Notes: generated by a model not told the origin, from the letters alone. DNA of 60,469 nt from Candidatus Gastranaerophilales bacterium HUM_9 (GCA_002103075.1 DABG01000013.1:1-60469); one strand, 5' to 3'. Positions 25,209 through 35,231 are shown, counted from the first letter of the stretch. Numbers and translations: made by a program.

Positions 25209-27725
25209 ATGGAAAATATTTTAGAAAATCTCAACAATGAACAACTAGATGCTGTTAAAACTACAAAAGGTTCGTTGCTAATCTTAGCAGGTGCTGGTAG
25301 TGGTAAAACAAAAGTATTAACCTCAAGAATTGCCTACATGGTTAAAAGTGGAATTAATCCACGAGAAATCTTAGCTGTAACTTTTACAAATAAAGCAGCA
25401 AAAGAAATGAAAGAACGTCTTTCAAAGATATTAGGCGAAAATATCGTTAGATATATGTGGGTTGGCACATTCCACAGTATTTGTGGAAGAATTTTAAGAC
25501 AGGAAATTGATAATTATAGTTTTCCATCTGGTAAAAAATTAGATAAGAATTTTACAATCTATGATGAACAAGATTCTTTAGCATTAATTAAACAATCTAT
25601 CAAAAATCACGGATTTGATGAAAAAATGTATGTTCCAAAATTGGTTAAGGCAATTATTTCAAACGCTAAAAACAAGATGCAAGATGCTCATACATTTGCA
25701 ACTTATGCTAGAGATTTTAAATCACAAAGAATTTCGCAAATATATGATGATTATGAAACTGCATTGAATAATAATAATGCAATCGATTTTGATGACATGC
25801 TTATGTTGTGCGTTAAACTTATGGAGCAAAACACAGAGGTTCGTAAAAAATATTATGATAGATTTCAACATATCCTTGTAGATGAGTTCCAAGATACTAA
25901 CCAAGCACAATACAATCTTGTAAAAGCATTGTATACAAATGATTTGCCTGATATTCCGGAAAGTCGTTCATTGTGTGTTGTGGGTGATGTAGACCAATCT
26001 ATTTATAGTTGGCGTGGTGCTGATTTCAAGATTATTCTTAATTTTCAACACGATTTTAAGGGTTGTAAATTGGTTAAACTTGAACAAAACTATCGTTCAA
26101 CAGGCACAATTTTGAAAGCTGCAAACTCTGTTATTGAAAACAATGATGAAAGAGTTGATAAAGTTTTGTATTCAAATAAAGGTGATGGCGAACTTATCAC
26201 ATATTATGAAGCTAATGATGATGCTGATGAGGCAAACTATATTGCATCAACTATCAAAAATGAGGCTGTTGATTATAGTAATTATGCGATTTTGTATAGA
26301 ACCAATGCTCAATCACGTTCATTAGAAGAAGCTTGTATCTCTAGAGGTATACCTTATAGAATTTTTGGTGGATTGAAGTTCTATGATAGAAAAGAAATTA
26401 AAGATGCGATAGCATATCTAAAACTTATTCATAACTTAAACGATTCACAAAGTTTAAAGCGTGTAATCAATGTGCCAAAGCGTTCGATTGGTGATACTAC
26501 AATAAAGCATTTACAAGACTATGCTACAGAACATGATATGAGCTTATATAGTGCGATTATGGAGATAGAAAATATCGACACTATTCAAAACCGTGCTAAA
26601 ACAAAGCTTACCGATTTTGTAAAGGTTATACATTATTTTAAAGATATTCAATCAAAATATCCTCTACATGAGTTTTTGAGTATGTTGGTTGAAAGAACAG
26701 GATATGTTCGTGAATTAAAGGAAGAAAACACTCCAGAAAGCGAAGCAAGGATTGAGAACTTACAAGAACTTGTAAATGTTGCAAGTAGTTTTGAGCCAGA
26801 AGAAGAAGATAATATCTTGGGTGAATTCTTGGCTCAAGTGTCTTTAGTATCTGATTTAGATGGTGCTGAAGATATGAGTAATACAGTTACTTTGATGACT
26901 TTACACTCTGCAAAGGGTTTGGAGTTTCCAACTGTGTTCATGGCTGGACTTGATGACGGTATTTTCCCTAGTGCAAGAAGTTCTAATACAGCATCAGAGT
27001 TGGAAGAAGAACGCCGTTTGATGTATGTAGGGGTTACTCGTGCAGAGGAAAAATTGTATATAACTCACGCAAGACGCCGTCAAATGTGGGGTGAATATAA
27101 ATATTATAACCAAAGTAGGTTTATTGAAGAAATTCCTGCAAATTTGATTGAGGGCATTGTTTCTGAAAGCACATCTATAACAGGAAGAACCTTCCAAAGT
27201 GCAGTTAATTCGATTAAGTCTAAATCTAATTATAATCAAGAGTATACAAAACCTGCGAATACGATTTCTTCAGGAGCAAGAAAACTTAGTTCTGTCGTGA
27301 AGAAACCTACGACAGTTTCAAATAATAATTATACAATTTCAACAGGTGCAAAGAAATTGAGTTCATCAACGACTCCTAAAAGAACTCCTGCAAGAGCTTT
27401 TGTAGTTAAAAATGAAGCAAATAAAAAACGTCAGGAAGAACGTATTAACGCTATTCTTGAGGATAACCCTATAAAACGTAAGATAGAACAAAGACGTCTT
27501 GAACAGGAAAAACAAGCGCTTATTGAAAAACAAAAAATTGAAGAACAAAAAACTGTTTCTAAGAGTTTCTTTGCAAAAGGTGATAGAGTGTTCCACGAAA
27601 AATTGGGAATAGGTTCTATTTTAGATGTTATAGAAATGGGCGAAAGTACTATGTATTCAATAGACTTTGGTAAAATGGGTAAAAAAGCGATGGACGCAAA
27701 CTACGCTAATTTGAAGAAGTTTTAG
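25209..27725 (+). CDS. pcrA: ATP-dependent DNA helicase PcrA/UvrD
   Basis: An 838-residue superfamily 1A 3'-to-5' helicase for repair and fork maintenance. Motifs are LAGAGSGKTKVL (Walker A, about 27-37), AVTFTNKAAKEMKERL, the Walker B DEFQDTN, VVGDVDQSIYSWRGAD, LEQNYRST, TLMTLHSAKGLEF and YVGVTRAEEKLY. The C-terminal 150 residues are a low-complexity linker followed by a PcrA-type Tudor-like module (KGDRVFHEKLGIGSI), which binds RNA polymerase in PcrA. It is divergent from the DprA-like gene. Confidence 0.96.
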   Translation: MENILENLNNEQLDAVKTTKGSLLILAGAGSGKTKVLTSRIAYMVKSGINPREILAVTFTNKAAKEMKERLSKILGENIVRYMWVGTFHSICGRILRQEIDNYSFPSGKKLDKNFTIYDEQDSLALIKQSIKNHGFDEKMYVPKLVKAIISNAKNKMQDAHTFATYARDFKSQRISQIYDDYETALNNNNAIDFDDMLMLCVKLMEQNTEVRKKYYDRFQHILVDEFQDTNQAQYNLVKALYTNDLPDIPESRSLCVVGDVDQSIYSWRGADFKIILNFQHDFKGCKLVKLEQNYRSTGTILKAANSVIENNDERVDKVLYSNKGDGELITYYEANDDADEANYIASTIKNEAVDYSNYAILYRTNAQSRSLEEACISRGIPYRIFGGLKFYDRKEIKDAIAYLKLIHNLNDSQSLKRVINVPKRSIGDTTIKHLQDYATEHDMSLYSAIMEIENIDTIQNRAKTKLTDFVKVIHYFKDIQSKYPLHEFLSMLVERTGYVRELKEENTPESEARIENLQELVNVASSFEPEEEDNILGEFLAQVSLVSDLDGAEDMSNTVTLMTLHSAKGLEFPTVFMAGLDDGIFPSARSSNTASELEEERRLMYVGVTRAEEKLYITHARRRQMWGEYKYYNQSRFIEEIPANLIEGIVSESTSITGRTFQSAVNSIKSKSNYNQEYTKPANTISSGARKLSSVVKKPTTVSNNNYTISTGAKKLSSSTTPKRTPARAFVVKNEANKKRQEERINAILEDNPIKRKIEQRRLEQEKQALIEKQKIEEQKTVSKSFFAKGDRVFHEKLGIGSILDVIEMGESTMYSIDFGKMGKKAMDANYANLKKF

Positions 27726-27875
27726 ATTATTTGTACGTAGAAATTCTTCCCTTCGCTCTGAATAACGCACCCAAACTGTCATTCAGAGGGAGTGCAACGA
27801 CCGAAGAATCCCTCGGAATACGTTCGCAGAGATCCTGAAACAAGTTCAGGACGACGCATAGGATGTTTATAAAAC
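27726..27875. repeat. GTCATTCAGAGGGAGTG repeat module between convergent genes
   Basis: From 27779 the sequence reads GTCATTCAGAGGGAGTG, followed by CAACGACCGAAGAATCCC and then a CCTGAAACAAGTTCAGG palindrome. Close relatives are at 53057 and 56895. No gene is seen. Confidence 0.75.
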
Positions 27876-28874
27876 TTATTCATTAAAAGTCTTTTCCCAT
27901 TTGTACGCAGTTTCAATGCTTTCAACAAGTGTATGTTTTGGACTCCATTCAAGCATTTTCTTTGCTTTTGAGTTGTCTGCAACGAGTGTTGCAGGGTCGC
28001 CAGCTCGTCTTGGCATAATATTTACAGGAATTTTTTGTTCCGTAACGGTTTCACAAGCAGAAAATACTTCTTTTACACTGTTTCCAGTCTTTGTACCTAA
28101 GTTGAAATAATTGGTTTCTCCACCATTGTTTAAGTATTTTAAGGCTAGAATATGAGCTTCAATCAAGTCCTCAATGTTGATATAATCACGAACGCAAGTG
28201 CCATCGATTGTGTCATAGTCTGTGCCGTACATTTCAAAAGTTTTTCCACCATTGAATAGTGATTTTAAAATGTTTGGAATAAGGTGTGTTTCAGGTTCAT
28301 GCCATTCACCCACTCTTGTTTTTGAATCAGCACCAGCAACGTTGAAATATCTTAATCTAACGCTTTTTAGTCCATAAGCTTTGTCATAATCATCTAATAT
28401 TTTTTCAATCATTAGTTTTGAACTACCATAAGGATTGATTGGTTTTTGTGGGTGATTTTCATCTATTGGTGTGTAATCAGGTTCACCATAAGTTGCCGCA
28501 GTTGATGAGAATACAATCTTTTTAACGTCATTTTCAAGCATTGCTCTAAACAGATTTAAAGAGCCATAAACATTGTTGAAATAATATTTTTGTGGGTTGA
28601 TTACTGATTCACCTACTTGAGAAAAGGCTGCAAAGTGTACAACTGCATCAATCTTGTGCTTTTTAAATACAGACTCTATATCAGAAAAATTTTGTAAGTT
28701 ACCTTGTATGAAATCAACAGGATTCCCTTTTGTATCTAATGAACCTAGTTTTTCAATAGTTTCTTTGTGTCCAAGTTCTAAACTATCAAATATAACTATA
28801 TCTTCACCTTTTTCTAAAAGTGCTAATGCACAATGACTTCCAATATATCCTGCTCCACCTGTTACAAGTATCAT
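27876..28874 (-). CDS. galE: UDP-glucose 4-epimerase
   Basis: Interconverts UDP-glucose and UDP-galactose. It is a 332-residue short-chain dehydrogenase with the NAD motif TGGAGYIGSH at residues 5-14, Ser124 in VFSSTAATYG, and the catalytic Tyr149-x3-Lys153 (PYGSSK). The late GALE signatures VRLRYFNVAGA and CVRDYINIEDLIEAH are present. It is the last gene of the tsaD-permease-galE run. Confidence 0.97.
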   Translation of the reverse strand: MILVTGGAGYIGSHCALALLEKGEDIVIFDSLELGHKETIEKLGSLDTKGNPVDFIQGNLQNFSDIESVFKKHKIDAVVHFAAFSQVGESVINPQKYYFNNVYGSLNLFRAMLENDVKKIVFSSTAATYGEPDYTPIDENHPQKPINPYGSSKLMIEKILDDYDKAYGLKSVRLRYFNVAGADSKTRVGEWHEPETHLIPNILKSLFNGGKTFEMYGTDYDTIDGTCVRDYINIEDLIEAHILALKYLNNGGETNYFNLGTKTGNSVKEVFSACETVTEQKIPVNIMPRRAGDPATLVADNSKAKKMLEWSPKHTLVESIETAYKWEKTFNE

Positions 28875-28919
28875 AATAACCTCACTAAATATCTATTCTT
28901 ATTTTAATTATATACAAAA

Positions 28920-29735
28920 CTATTCTTTTACTCCACCTTTTAACATATCGTTCATAATTAGCTTTTGACCTGCTAAGAAAATCAATATAGTCGGTAGAGT
29001 ACAAATTACAGAGCAGGCAAGCAAATCACCCCATTCGATGATTTCTCGATAACTACCTTTAAATACCGCAAGTCCAAGTGGTAAAGTCATCATATTTTGT
29101 GAGTTTGTGATAATTAAAGGCCATATAAAACTGTTCCAACTTGTTATAAAAGTGAAAATCCCTAAAGTAGCTATTGCAGGTAAGGCAAGTGGTACAGCTA
29201 TTTTAAAAAACATTTGCAACTTGTTGCAACCGTCAATTATAGATGCATCTTCAAGTTCTTTTGGAAAAGATAAAAAATGTTGACGCATCAAAAATATTCC
29301 AAACCCACCAAATACTCCTGGTAGAATAAGTGCAGGGAAGGTGTTTACAAGATGAAGTTCTCTCATAAGAAAGAATAATGGAATAATGTTTACTTGTGGT
29401 GGGATAAACATTGTAATAAGGATAAGAAAGAAAATAAAATTTCTTCCTTTAAACTTAATTCTAGCAAACGCATAGCCTGCAAGAGTTGAAACAAGGATTT
29501 GTCCGATTGTTGTAAGGATAGAAACCAAACAACTGTTGAAAAAATACCTTGATACAGGGATTGTGTTATTTACGTGAGAATAGTTTTTTAGGGTTAGGTG
29601 CTGAACGATTCCAGTTATATCCGTAAAAGATAGCTGATTTTCAGAAGAAAAAGATATCAAAACCATTATCAAAAATGGTGCAATCATAGTGATTGTAGCC
29701 CCAATTAGTATTGAATAATTGATAAACTTTTTCAT
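28920..29735 (-). CDS. Sugar ABC transporter permease (MalG-type), orphan
   Basis: A 271-residue inner-membrane permease with six hydrophobic segments. The cytoplasmic EAA-type loop ELEDASIIDGCNKLQMFFKI contacts the ATPase. This is the MalG/CUT1 class of carbohydrate importers. No partner permease, binding protein or ATPase gene is adjacent, so it must work with subunits encoded elsewhere or be a remnant. It begins 10 bp after the tsaD stop. Confidence 0.93.
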   Translation of the reverse strand: MKKFINYSILIGATITMIAPFLIMVLISFSSENQLSFTDITGIVQHLTLKNYSHVNNTIPVSRYFFNSCLVSILTTIGQILVSTLAGYAFARIKFKGRNFIFFLILITMFIPPQVNIIPLFFLMRELHLVNTFPALILPGVFGGFGIFLMRQHFLSFPKELEDASIIDGCNKLQMFFKIAVPLALPAIATLGIFTFITSWNSFIWPLIITNSQNMMTLPLGLAVFKGSYREIIEWGDLLACSVICTLPTILIFLAGQKLIMNDMLKGGVKE

Positions 29736-29745
29736 AGTCTTATTT

Positions 29746-30777
29746 TTATTTAACCCTTGAAAAAACTTCTACATCTACATCGTCAAAAGTATTGTCAAAG
29801 AAATATGCTGAACTTGCGACCATAGAAGCATTATCAGTACAATATTTCATAATCGGTGCATTTACTCTGTAGCCTTCTTTTTCTAATTCAAAGATTTTTC
29901 TTCTTATTTCAGAGTTTGCAGCTACACCACCAGCTATAACAACTTGGTTGTAGTTTCTGTATTCTAGCGCTTTCTTAACTTTTTTGATTAAGGTAGTAGA
30001 AACACATTCTTGGAAACTTGCACAGATGTCAGCAGTTGGTAGTTCTTGACCATTAAACGATTTTACAAGTCTTGAGGTTGCTGTTTTTAAACCACTAAAA
30101 CTAAAATCGAATTTGCCTACCTTTGCTTCAGGTAGCTTGAATGCGTGAGGGTTACCTTCTTGAGCAAGTTTGTCTAATCTAGGACCTCCTGGATATGGTA
30201 ATCCAATTAGTCTTGCTACTTTGTCATAGGCTTCACCCACTGCATCGTCAATAGTTTCACCAATTATTTCAAGCTCTGAATATGATTTAACATCAATAAG
30301 TTGAGTGTGTCCACCACTTACTAAAAGTGCTATAAATGGTGGTTTTAAATCTGTATCTATAAAGTTAGCACTAACGTGAGCGTTCAAGTGATTTACTCCA
30401 ATAAATGGTTTGTCGTGAACTAGAGCAAGCGTTTTAGTTGCGTTTAAGCCAACTAATAAACAACCTACAAGCCCAGGGCCTACTGTTCCAGCGAATGCTG
30501 AAATGTCGTCTGGGGTAAGGTTTGCTTCTTTAAATGCTTGAGCTATTACAACATTTATTGCTTCTAAGTGTTCTCTTGCTGCAATCTCAGGTATTACTCC
30601 ACCAAATTTTTCGTGGGTTTTGATTTGAGAAGCTACTACATTAGAGATAACTTTTCTTCCACCTTGAACGATTGCACAAGCTGTTTCATCACAACTTGAT
30701 TCTATCGCCATAATATAACTGTTTTCGTCAAATGTAACGGGTGTGTTACTAAATAATGTATTTTTAATCTTGTTCAT
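29746..30777 (-). CDS. tsaD: tRNA N6-threonylcarbamoyladenosine transferase TsaD
   Basis: Transfers the threonylcarbamoyl group to A37 of ANN-decoding tRNAs with TsaB/TsaE. It is 343 residues from the ATG at 30777. Motifs are IMAIESSCDETACAIV, the metal-binding HLNAH, LVSGGHTQL, GLPYPGGP and VVIAGGVAANSEIR. A longer frame to 30900 would overlap obgE and is rejected. A TATAAT box lies six bases upstream of the chosen ATG with no ribosome site. Confidence 0.96.
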   Translation of the reverse strand: MNKIKNTLFSNTPVTFDENSYIMAIESSCDETACAIVQGGRKVISNVVASQIKTHEKFGGVIPEIAAREHLEAINVVIAQAFKEANLTPDDISAFAGTVGPGLVGCLLVGLNATKTLALVHDKPFIGVNHLNAHVSANFIDTDLKPPFIALLVSGGHTQLIDVKSYSELEIIGETIDDAVGEAYDKVARLIGLPYPGGPRLDKLAQEGNPHAFKLPEAKVGKFDFSFSGLKTATSRLVKSFNGQELPTADICASFQECVSTTLIKKVKKALEYRNYNQVVIAGGVAANSEIRRKIFELEKEGYRVNAPIMKYCTDNASMVASSAYFFDNTFDDVDVEVFSRVK

Positions 30778-30789
30778 AGTACTATTATA
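30778..30789 (-). promoter_or_regulatory. -10 box abutting the tsaD start (candidate leaderless mRNA)
   Basis: On the minus strand TATAAT (plus-strand 30784-30789) is followed by AGTACT and then the ATG at 30777. Transcription would begin at or next to the A of the start codon. Confidence 0.5.
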
Positions 30790-30894
30790 GTGCAAAGATA
30801 GTAAAATTACACAAGAAGTTGTTAAGTTATTAAATCGTTGGAAGTTACAATTTGTTAGTAACCTAGGAACTTGAAAAACAGGATTATAAACAGC

Positions 30895-32199
30895 ATGCAA
30901 TTTATAGATAAGACAAAAATTAAATTAGTATCAGGTCGTGGCGGTAACGGTATGGTTGCTTGGCGACGTGAAAAATATGTAGATAAAGGTGGGCCAGCTG
31001 GTGGTGATGGTGGTAATGGTGGCGATATTTATCTAGTTGCTGATGATGGGTTATCAACTTTGTTAGATTTTAAATTTCGTTCAGTTTTTAAAGCACAAAA
31101 TGGTGAAAATGGTGGTATAAAAGGTATGCATGGACGTTGTGCAAAACACTTGTATATCAAAGTGCCTCTAGGAACTGTTATTACTGATGATGCAACTGGT
31201 GCTGTCATCGGAAACTTAACAGAGGTTGGTCAAACTGTTTTGATTGCTAAAGGCGGTCGTGGTGGTCGTGGAAACGCTCGTTTTGCAACAGCAAGAAAGC
31301 GTGCTCCTCAATATTGTGAACCAGGAGAACCAGGAATTGAACGTCTTGTTGGATTAGAGCTTAAACTTATCTCTGATATTGGTTTGTTGGGTATGCCAAA
31401 TGCTGGTAAATCAACTTTTATCAGTGTTGTAAGTTCTGCTAGACCTAAAATTGCAGATTATCCTTTTACTACGCTTACTCCAAATCTTGGTGTTGTTAAA
31501 AAACCTAATGGTGATGGTTTTGTAATAGCTGATATCCCAGGGTTAATTGAGGGTGCTAGCGAGGGTGTAGGACTTGGTTATGAGTTTTTGCGTCACGTTG
31601 AAAGATGTAGATTTTTGATTCATATCGTTGATATTACTCAAGAAAATCCGTTGGAAAATTTTAAAATAATCAATAATGAATTGAAGAAGCACTCTGAAGA
31701 ACTTGCTAATCGTTATCAAATAGTTGTTTTAAATAAGATTGATTCGGTTGATAAAGAACGTGTAGACGAAGTTGTTAAAGAGTTTCAAGAACATTTGCCT
31801 GATAAAGAAATTTTTACAATGTCTGCTGTTACAAAAGAAAATGTCGAAGATCTTATGTATTTTGTATCTGAAAAAGTTGACGAAATAGAACGTCCACAAA
31901 TCGAAGTTCACGTAGAAGAAGATAAAGGTGCATATAACAATGATGATAGTTCATTTGAGATATATAAACTTGATAAGAATACATACTTGGTACAAGGTGG
32001 AAAATTGAAACGTCTAGCAAGTGTAACTGACGCAAGAAACCCTGAACAAATTATTAGATTGCAACATATTATGACTGCTATGGGTGTATTTGAAGCTTTG
32101 AAATCTAAAGGTATAAAAAATGGTGATACTTTGATTATTGACCACTTAGAACTTGTCCATTATGATGAATCATTGTGGGACGAAGGTAATGGGTATTAA
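30895..32199 (+). CDS. obgE: Ribosome-assembly GTPase ObgE
   Basis: A 434-residue Obg GTPase for 50S maturation and stress control. The glycine-rich Obg fold comes first (RGGNGMVAWRREKYVDKGGPAGGDGG, about 14-40). The G domain has GMPNAGKST, ADIPG and NKID motifs. The C-terminal OCT domain (about 345-430) is present. Start chosen at 30895 because MQFIDKTKIKLVSG is the conserved beginning; a TTG eight codons earlier is also open. Divergent from tsaD. Confidence 0.97.
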   Translation: MQFIDKTKIKLVSGRGGNGMVAWRREKYVDKGGPAGGDGGNGGDIYLVADDGLSTLLDFKFRSVFKAQNGENGGIKGMHGRCAKHLYIKVPLGTVITDDATGAVIGNLTEVGQTVLIAKGGRGGRGNARFATARKRAPQYCEPGEPGIERLVGLELKLISDIGLLGMPNAGKSTFISVVSSARPKIADYPFTTLTPNLGVVKKPNGDGFVIADIPGLIEGASEGVGLGYEFLRHVERCRFLIHIVDITQENPLENFKIINNELKKHSEELANRYQIVVLNKIDSVDKERVDEVVKEFQEHLPDKEIFTMSAVTKENVEDLMYFVSEKVDEIERPQIEVHVEEDKGAYNNDDSSFEIYKLDKNTYLVQGGKLKRLASVTDARNPEQIIRLQHIMTAMGVFEALKSKGIKNGDTLIIDHLELVHYDESLWDEGNGY

Positions 32200-32443
32200 T
32201 TAACACAATTCGTCATTGCGAAGCTCAAACTATGTTTGAGCTGTGGCAATCCATAAATCAACAGTTTTATCTGCTCAGAGGGTTTCTTCGGTTAATTTTT
32301 ATAAAATTATTCTCTTGGTTGACAGTATAATTACGCATAAAACTCATTCAATGTTACAATCTCTTCAATTCCTATTGAAATCTAGCTTTGTCAATGATAG
32401 ATTGAAATAAAGCGTTTATTAGTTTAAATAGGAGTTATAAAAT
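32200..32443. repeat. CGTCATTGCG...GGCAATCC module
   Basis: From 32211 a CGTCATTGCGA module encloses a hairpin AGCTCAAAC TAT GTTTGAGCT and ends GTGGCAATCCATAAATCAA. The same arms with different centres occur at about 19208, 45149 and 50366. The last 100 bases are AT-rich and should carry the malQ promoter. Confidence 0.7.
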
Positions 32444-34297
32444 ATGGGTTGTGATTTTAAAAAGTACAAAAAGACAGTAAGAGAGGCTTTAAAAGTTCTA
32501 GGAAAAGATAATTTTGTACTAATTATGCACGGCAGCAGTTTTCCATCACAAGCTGATGAAGATACTGGATTTGGAAATATGAATTCTTCTGCTGCAAAAG
32601 AAATTATTGATTATTCAGAAGGTCTTTTTGATGCGCTACAATTAGGACCAGCAGGTAAAACAAAATCTTCTGATTCATCACCTTATACAAGTACAATTTT
32701 TTCTGGCAACCCATTGTTTATTGATTTAAAACAATTAACAACAAAAGAATGGAACAATATTTTATCAGAAGAAACATTTAAGAAAATTGTTGAAAATAAT
32801 CCTCAACAAAACAAAGGTAGAACAGTTTATTCTTATATCGTAAAAGCTCAAAATGAAGCATTGAAAGAGGCTTGGAATAATTTTAAAAACCAAAAGAAAT
32901 TCCAAAAAGAGTTTGAAAAATTTAAAAAAGAAAATGTTTTCTGGTTGGATAATGATGCATTATATGAAGCATTGTCTATTGAAAACGGAAACGATTATTG
33001 GCCAATTTGGGAATCTGAATTAGATAAGAATTTGTTGAATACAAAAACTCCAGAAGAAAAGGCTCAAGCTGAAAAAAGAATTTCTGAAATCAAAGAAAAA
33101 TACGCTGATGAAATTGATTTCTACAAGTTCTGTCAATTCGTATTAGAACGTCAGTTGATGGAAACAAAAAAATATGCTAACAAAAAACATATTAAGATGA
33201 TTGCTGATAGACAAGTAGCATTTTCTGATCGTGATACTTGGGCATATCAATCATTATTTATGGACGGTTGGTGTTTAGGTTGTCCTCCTGATTATTTCTC
33301 AAAAGATGGTCAGGCATGGGGATTTCCTGTTATGGACCCTGAAAAAATGTTTAATGAAGATGGTTCATTAGGTGAGGGTGGAAAACTAATGAAAGCACTT
33401 TATAGAAAGATGTTTAAAGAAAATCAAGGTGGTGTAAGAATTGACCATATCGTTGGTTTGATTGACCCTTGGGTATATAAAAAAGGTAAAAAACCTATGA
33501 TTGAACAAGGTGCAGGTAGATTGTATTCTTCACCAAACCACCCAGAACTTGCTAAGTATTCAATCGCTAAATCTAGTGATGTTGATGAAACTTTAGAACC
33601 AGATAAGGAAAAATATATCAAGACTTTGGATAAGGCTCAAGTTAAAAAATATGGTCAATTGATTGAAAAAATTGTTATTGCGGCAGCAAAAGAATGTGGC
33701 TTGGATAAAAATTCAATTGTTTGTGAAGATTTGGGTACTTTGACAACTCCTGTAGAAAAAGTTATGCAAGAGTTCAAACTTCAAGGTATGAGATTAACTC
33801 AGTTTGTAAAACCAGAAAAACCTGAACACCCATATCGTTGCAGAAATATTGAAGAAAATGTTTGGACAATGGTTGGTACTCACGATAACGAACCTATTTC
33901 TATGTGGGCTAAAGCTATGGTTAACACTCATGAGGGTTATTTGCATGTTAAGAACTTGGTTGAAGATTTGTATCAAGAAATCGATAATCCTGACGATATG
34001 ATTGTTAAGTTAACCAATGATGCAGAGTTGCTTAGAAAAGTTAAATTATCAGAGTTGTTCGCATCAAAGGCAAGAAATGTTCAAATCTTCTTTACTGATT
34101 ACTTCAATATTGAAGATGTTTACAACAGACCTGGAACATCAGGTGATGCAAACTGGTCATTGAGATTGCCTAACAATTATAAAGAATTGAACGCAATTGA
34201 CTTAGGTGAAATACTTGCGATGGCAATTAAGTCAAGAGGTTCAAAATTTGCTGACAAACACAAAAAACTCATTAAAAAGTTAGTAGATGAAAAATAA
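32444..34297 (+). CDS. malQ: 4-alpha-glucanotransferase (GH77, amylomaltase)
   Basis: A 617-residue disproportionating enzyme transferring alpha-1,4-glucan segments in glycogen/maltodextrin metabolism. GH77 landmarks are GGVRIDHIVGLIDPWV (catalytic Asp), CEDLGTLTTPVEKVM (acid/base Glu), MVGTHDNEPISMW, and YNRPGTSGDANWSLRLP. The long insertion about residues 110-240 is Lys-rich and helical. The last 11 bases overlap the next gene. Confidence 0.92.
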   Translation: MGCDFKKYKKTVREALKVLGKDNFVLIMHGSSFPSQADEDTGFGNMNSSAAKEIIDYSEGLFDALQLGPAGKTKSSDSSPYTSTIFSGNPLFIDLKQLTTKEWNNILSEETFKKIVENNPQQNKGRTVYSYIVKAQNEALKEAWNNFKNQKKFQKEFEKFKKENVFWLDNDALYEALSIENGNDYWPIWESELDKNLLNTKTPEEKAQAEKRISEIKEKYADEIDFYKFCQFVLERQLMETKKYANKKHIKMIADRQVAFSDRDTWAYQSLFMDGWCLGCPPDYFSKDGQAWGFPVMDPEKMFNEDGSLGEGGKLMKALYRKMFKENQGGVRIDHIVGLIDPWVYKKGKKPMIEQGAGRLYSSPNHPELAKYSIAKSSDVDETLEPDKEKYIKTLDKAQVKKYGQLIEKIVIAAAKECGLDKNSIVCEDLGTLTTPVEKVMQEFKLQGMRLTQFVKPEKPEHPYRCRNIEENVWTMVGTHDNEPISMWAKAMVNTHEGYLHVKNLVEDLYQEIDNPDDMIVKLTNDAELLRKVKLSELFASKARNVQIFFTDYFNIEDVYNRPGTSGDANWSLRLPNNYKELNAIDLGEILAMAIKSRGSKFADKHKKLIKKLVDEK

Positions 34298-35138
34298 GAA
34301 TATTTTAATAGCTTTAATAATTATGATGATGACTTGTTCTTTTGCTTGTGCAGAGGAACAAGTCACTGAATATACAGTGCCTGCTGATGCGAAGATAGAG
34401 TATAATCGAGCAATTGATAATTATAAGATGGGTCAGTATGAAGATGCTGTGGCTGGATTTAGAACTGCTATAAGACTTTTTCCTGATTATATTGATGCGT
34501 ATTATAATTTAGGTGCATTGCTTGATTATCTAAAACAGTATGATGAAGCATTAGCTGTTTATGAACAGGTTCTAATTCGTAGTGATAAAGAGTATGAAGC
34601 TTTGTATATGTGTGCAAAGTTATCAGCACAATTAGGTGACAAACCTACTGCGGCTAAGTATGTTTCTATGATACCAAAGTCAAACAAGTTCTATACAAAA
34701 GCTGCCGATGTTTTATATAAGTATCAGATTACGCCAGCAGGAGCGTATGGTAGAAATCCTGATTCGCCGGTGAGCCAGACAAGTGGTGCGTATCCTAATA
34801 TCACAAGTCCTACAGGAATTACATCTGATAGATTTGGAAATATTTTTGTTTCAAGTTTTTCGGAGAATACTATTTATAAGATTACACCTGATGGAAAAAA
34901 AATGCTGTTCTATAAAAGTCCACGGATAAAAGGCCCTGTGTCACTTGCAAGTGATTTGATGGGTAATATTTATGTGGCTAATTATAATGCTAATAATATT
35001 TTAAAAATCACAAGCTCAGGGGCTTGTACTGTTTTGACGAGTGATGTTTATCAACCTTATGGTGTGCATGTGAATGGAAATATGCTTTTTGTCGCTTGTC
35101 AGGGTACAAACTGTGTTATGCGAATTAAGATAAAATAG
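34287..35138 (+). CDS. Exported TPR plus NHL-repeat protein
   Basis: A 283-residue protein with a signal peptide (about 1-22, hydrophobic IALIIMMMTCSFACA; the Cys at the boundary might make it a lipoprotein). Two to three TPR units (about 35-130) follow, then four or more NHL/beta-propeller strands (PTGITSDRFGNIFVSSF; PVSLASDLMGNIYVANY). The propeller is short and probably incomplete. It overlaps malQ by 11 bases, so it is translationally coupled, though a biochemical link is not evident. Confidence 0.8.
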   Translation: MKNKNILIALIIMMMTCSFACAEEQVTEYTVPADAKIEYNRAIDNYKMGQYEDAVAGFRTAIRLFPDYIDAYYNLGALLDYLKQYDEALAVYEQVLIRSDKEYEALYMCAKLSAQLGDKPTAAKYVSMIPKSNKFYTKAADVLYKYQITPAGAYGRNPDSPVSQTSGAYPNITSPTGITSDRFGNIFVSSFSENTIYKITPDGKKMLFYKSPRIKGPVSLASDLMGNIYVANYNANNILKITSSGACTVLTSDVYQPYGVHVNGNMLFVACQGTNCVMRIKIK

Positions 35139-35144
35139 TTAAAT

Positions 35145-35225
35145 TATGTACGCAGGGATTCCACGCTTGCCATAAAGAAACACTAGTAAATCGCTCTGAA
35201 TGACGGATTAAAATTATCTTGGACA
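35145..35225. repeat. GCAGGGATTC...CTCTGAATGACGG repeat module
   Basis: The module TACGCAGGGATTCCACGCTT continues to CGCTCTGAATGACGG. Relatives are at 48749 and 56829. It is the reverse orientation of the GTCATTCAGAGCG family. Confidence 0.7.
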
Positions 35226-35231
35226 GTAGTA

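Noticed and set aside
27779..27982. Minus-strand frame overlapping the end of galE
   Set aside because: It is built from a GTCATTC repeat module and the alternate frame of galE.
34287..35138. Definite lipoprotein assignment
   Set aside because: The Cys at the end of the signal segment lacks a clean L-x-(A/G)-C lipobox; it may be an ordinary signal peptide.
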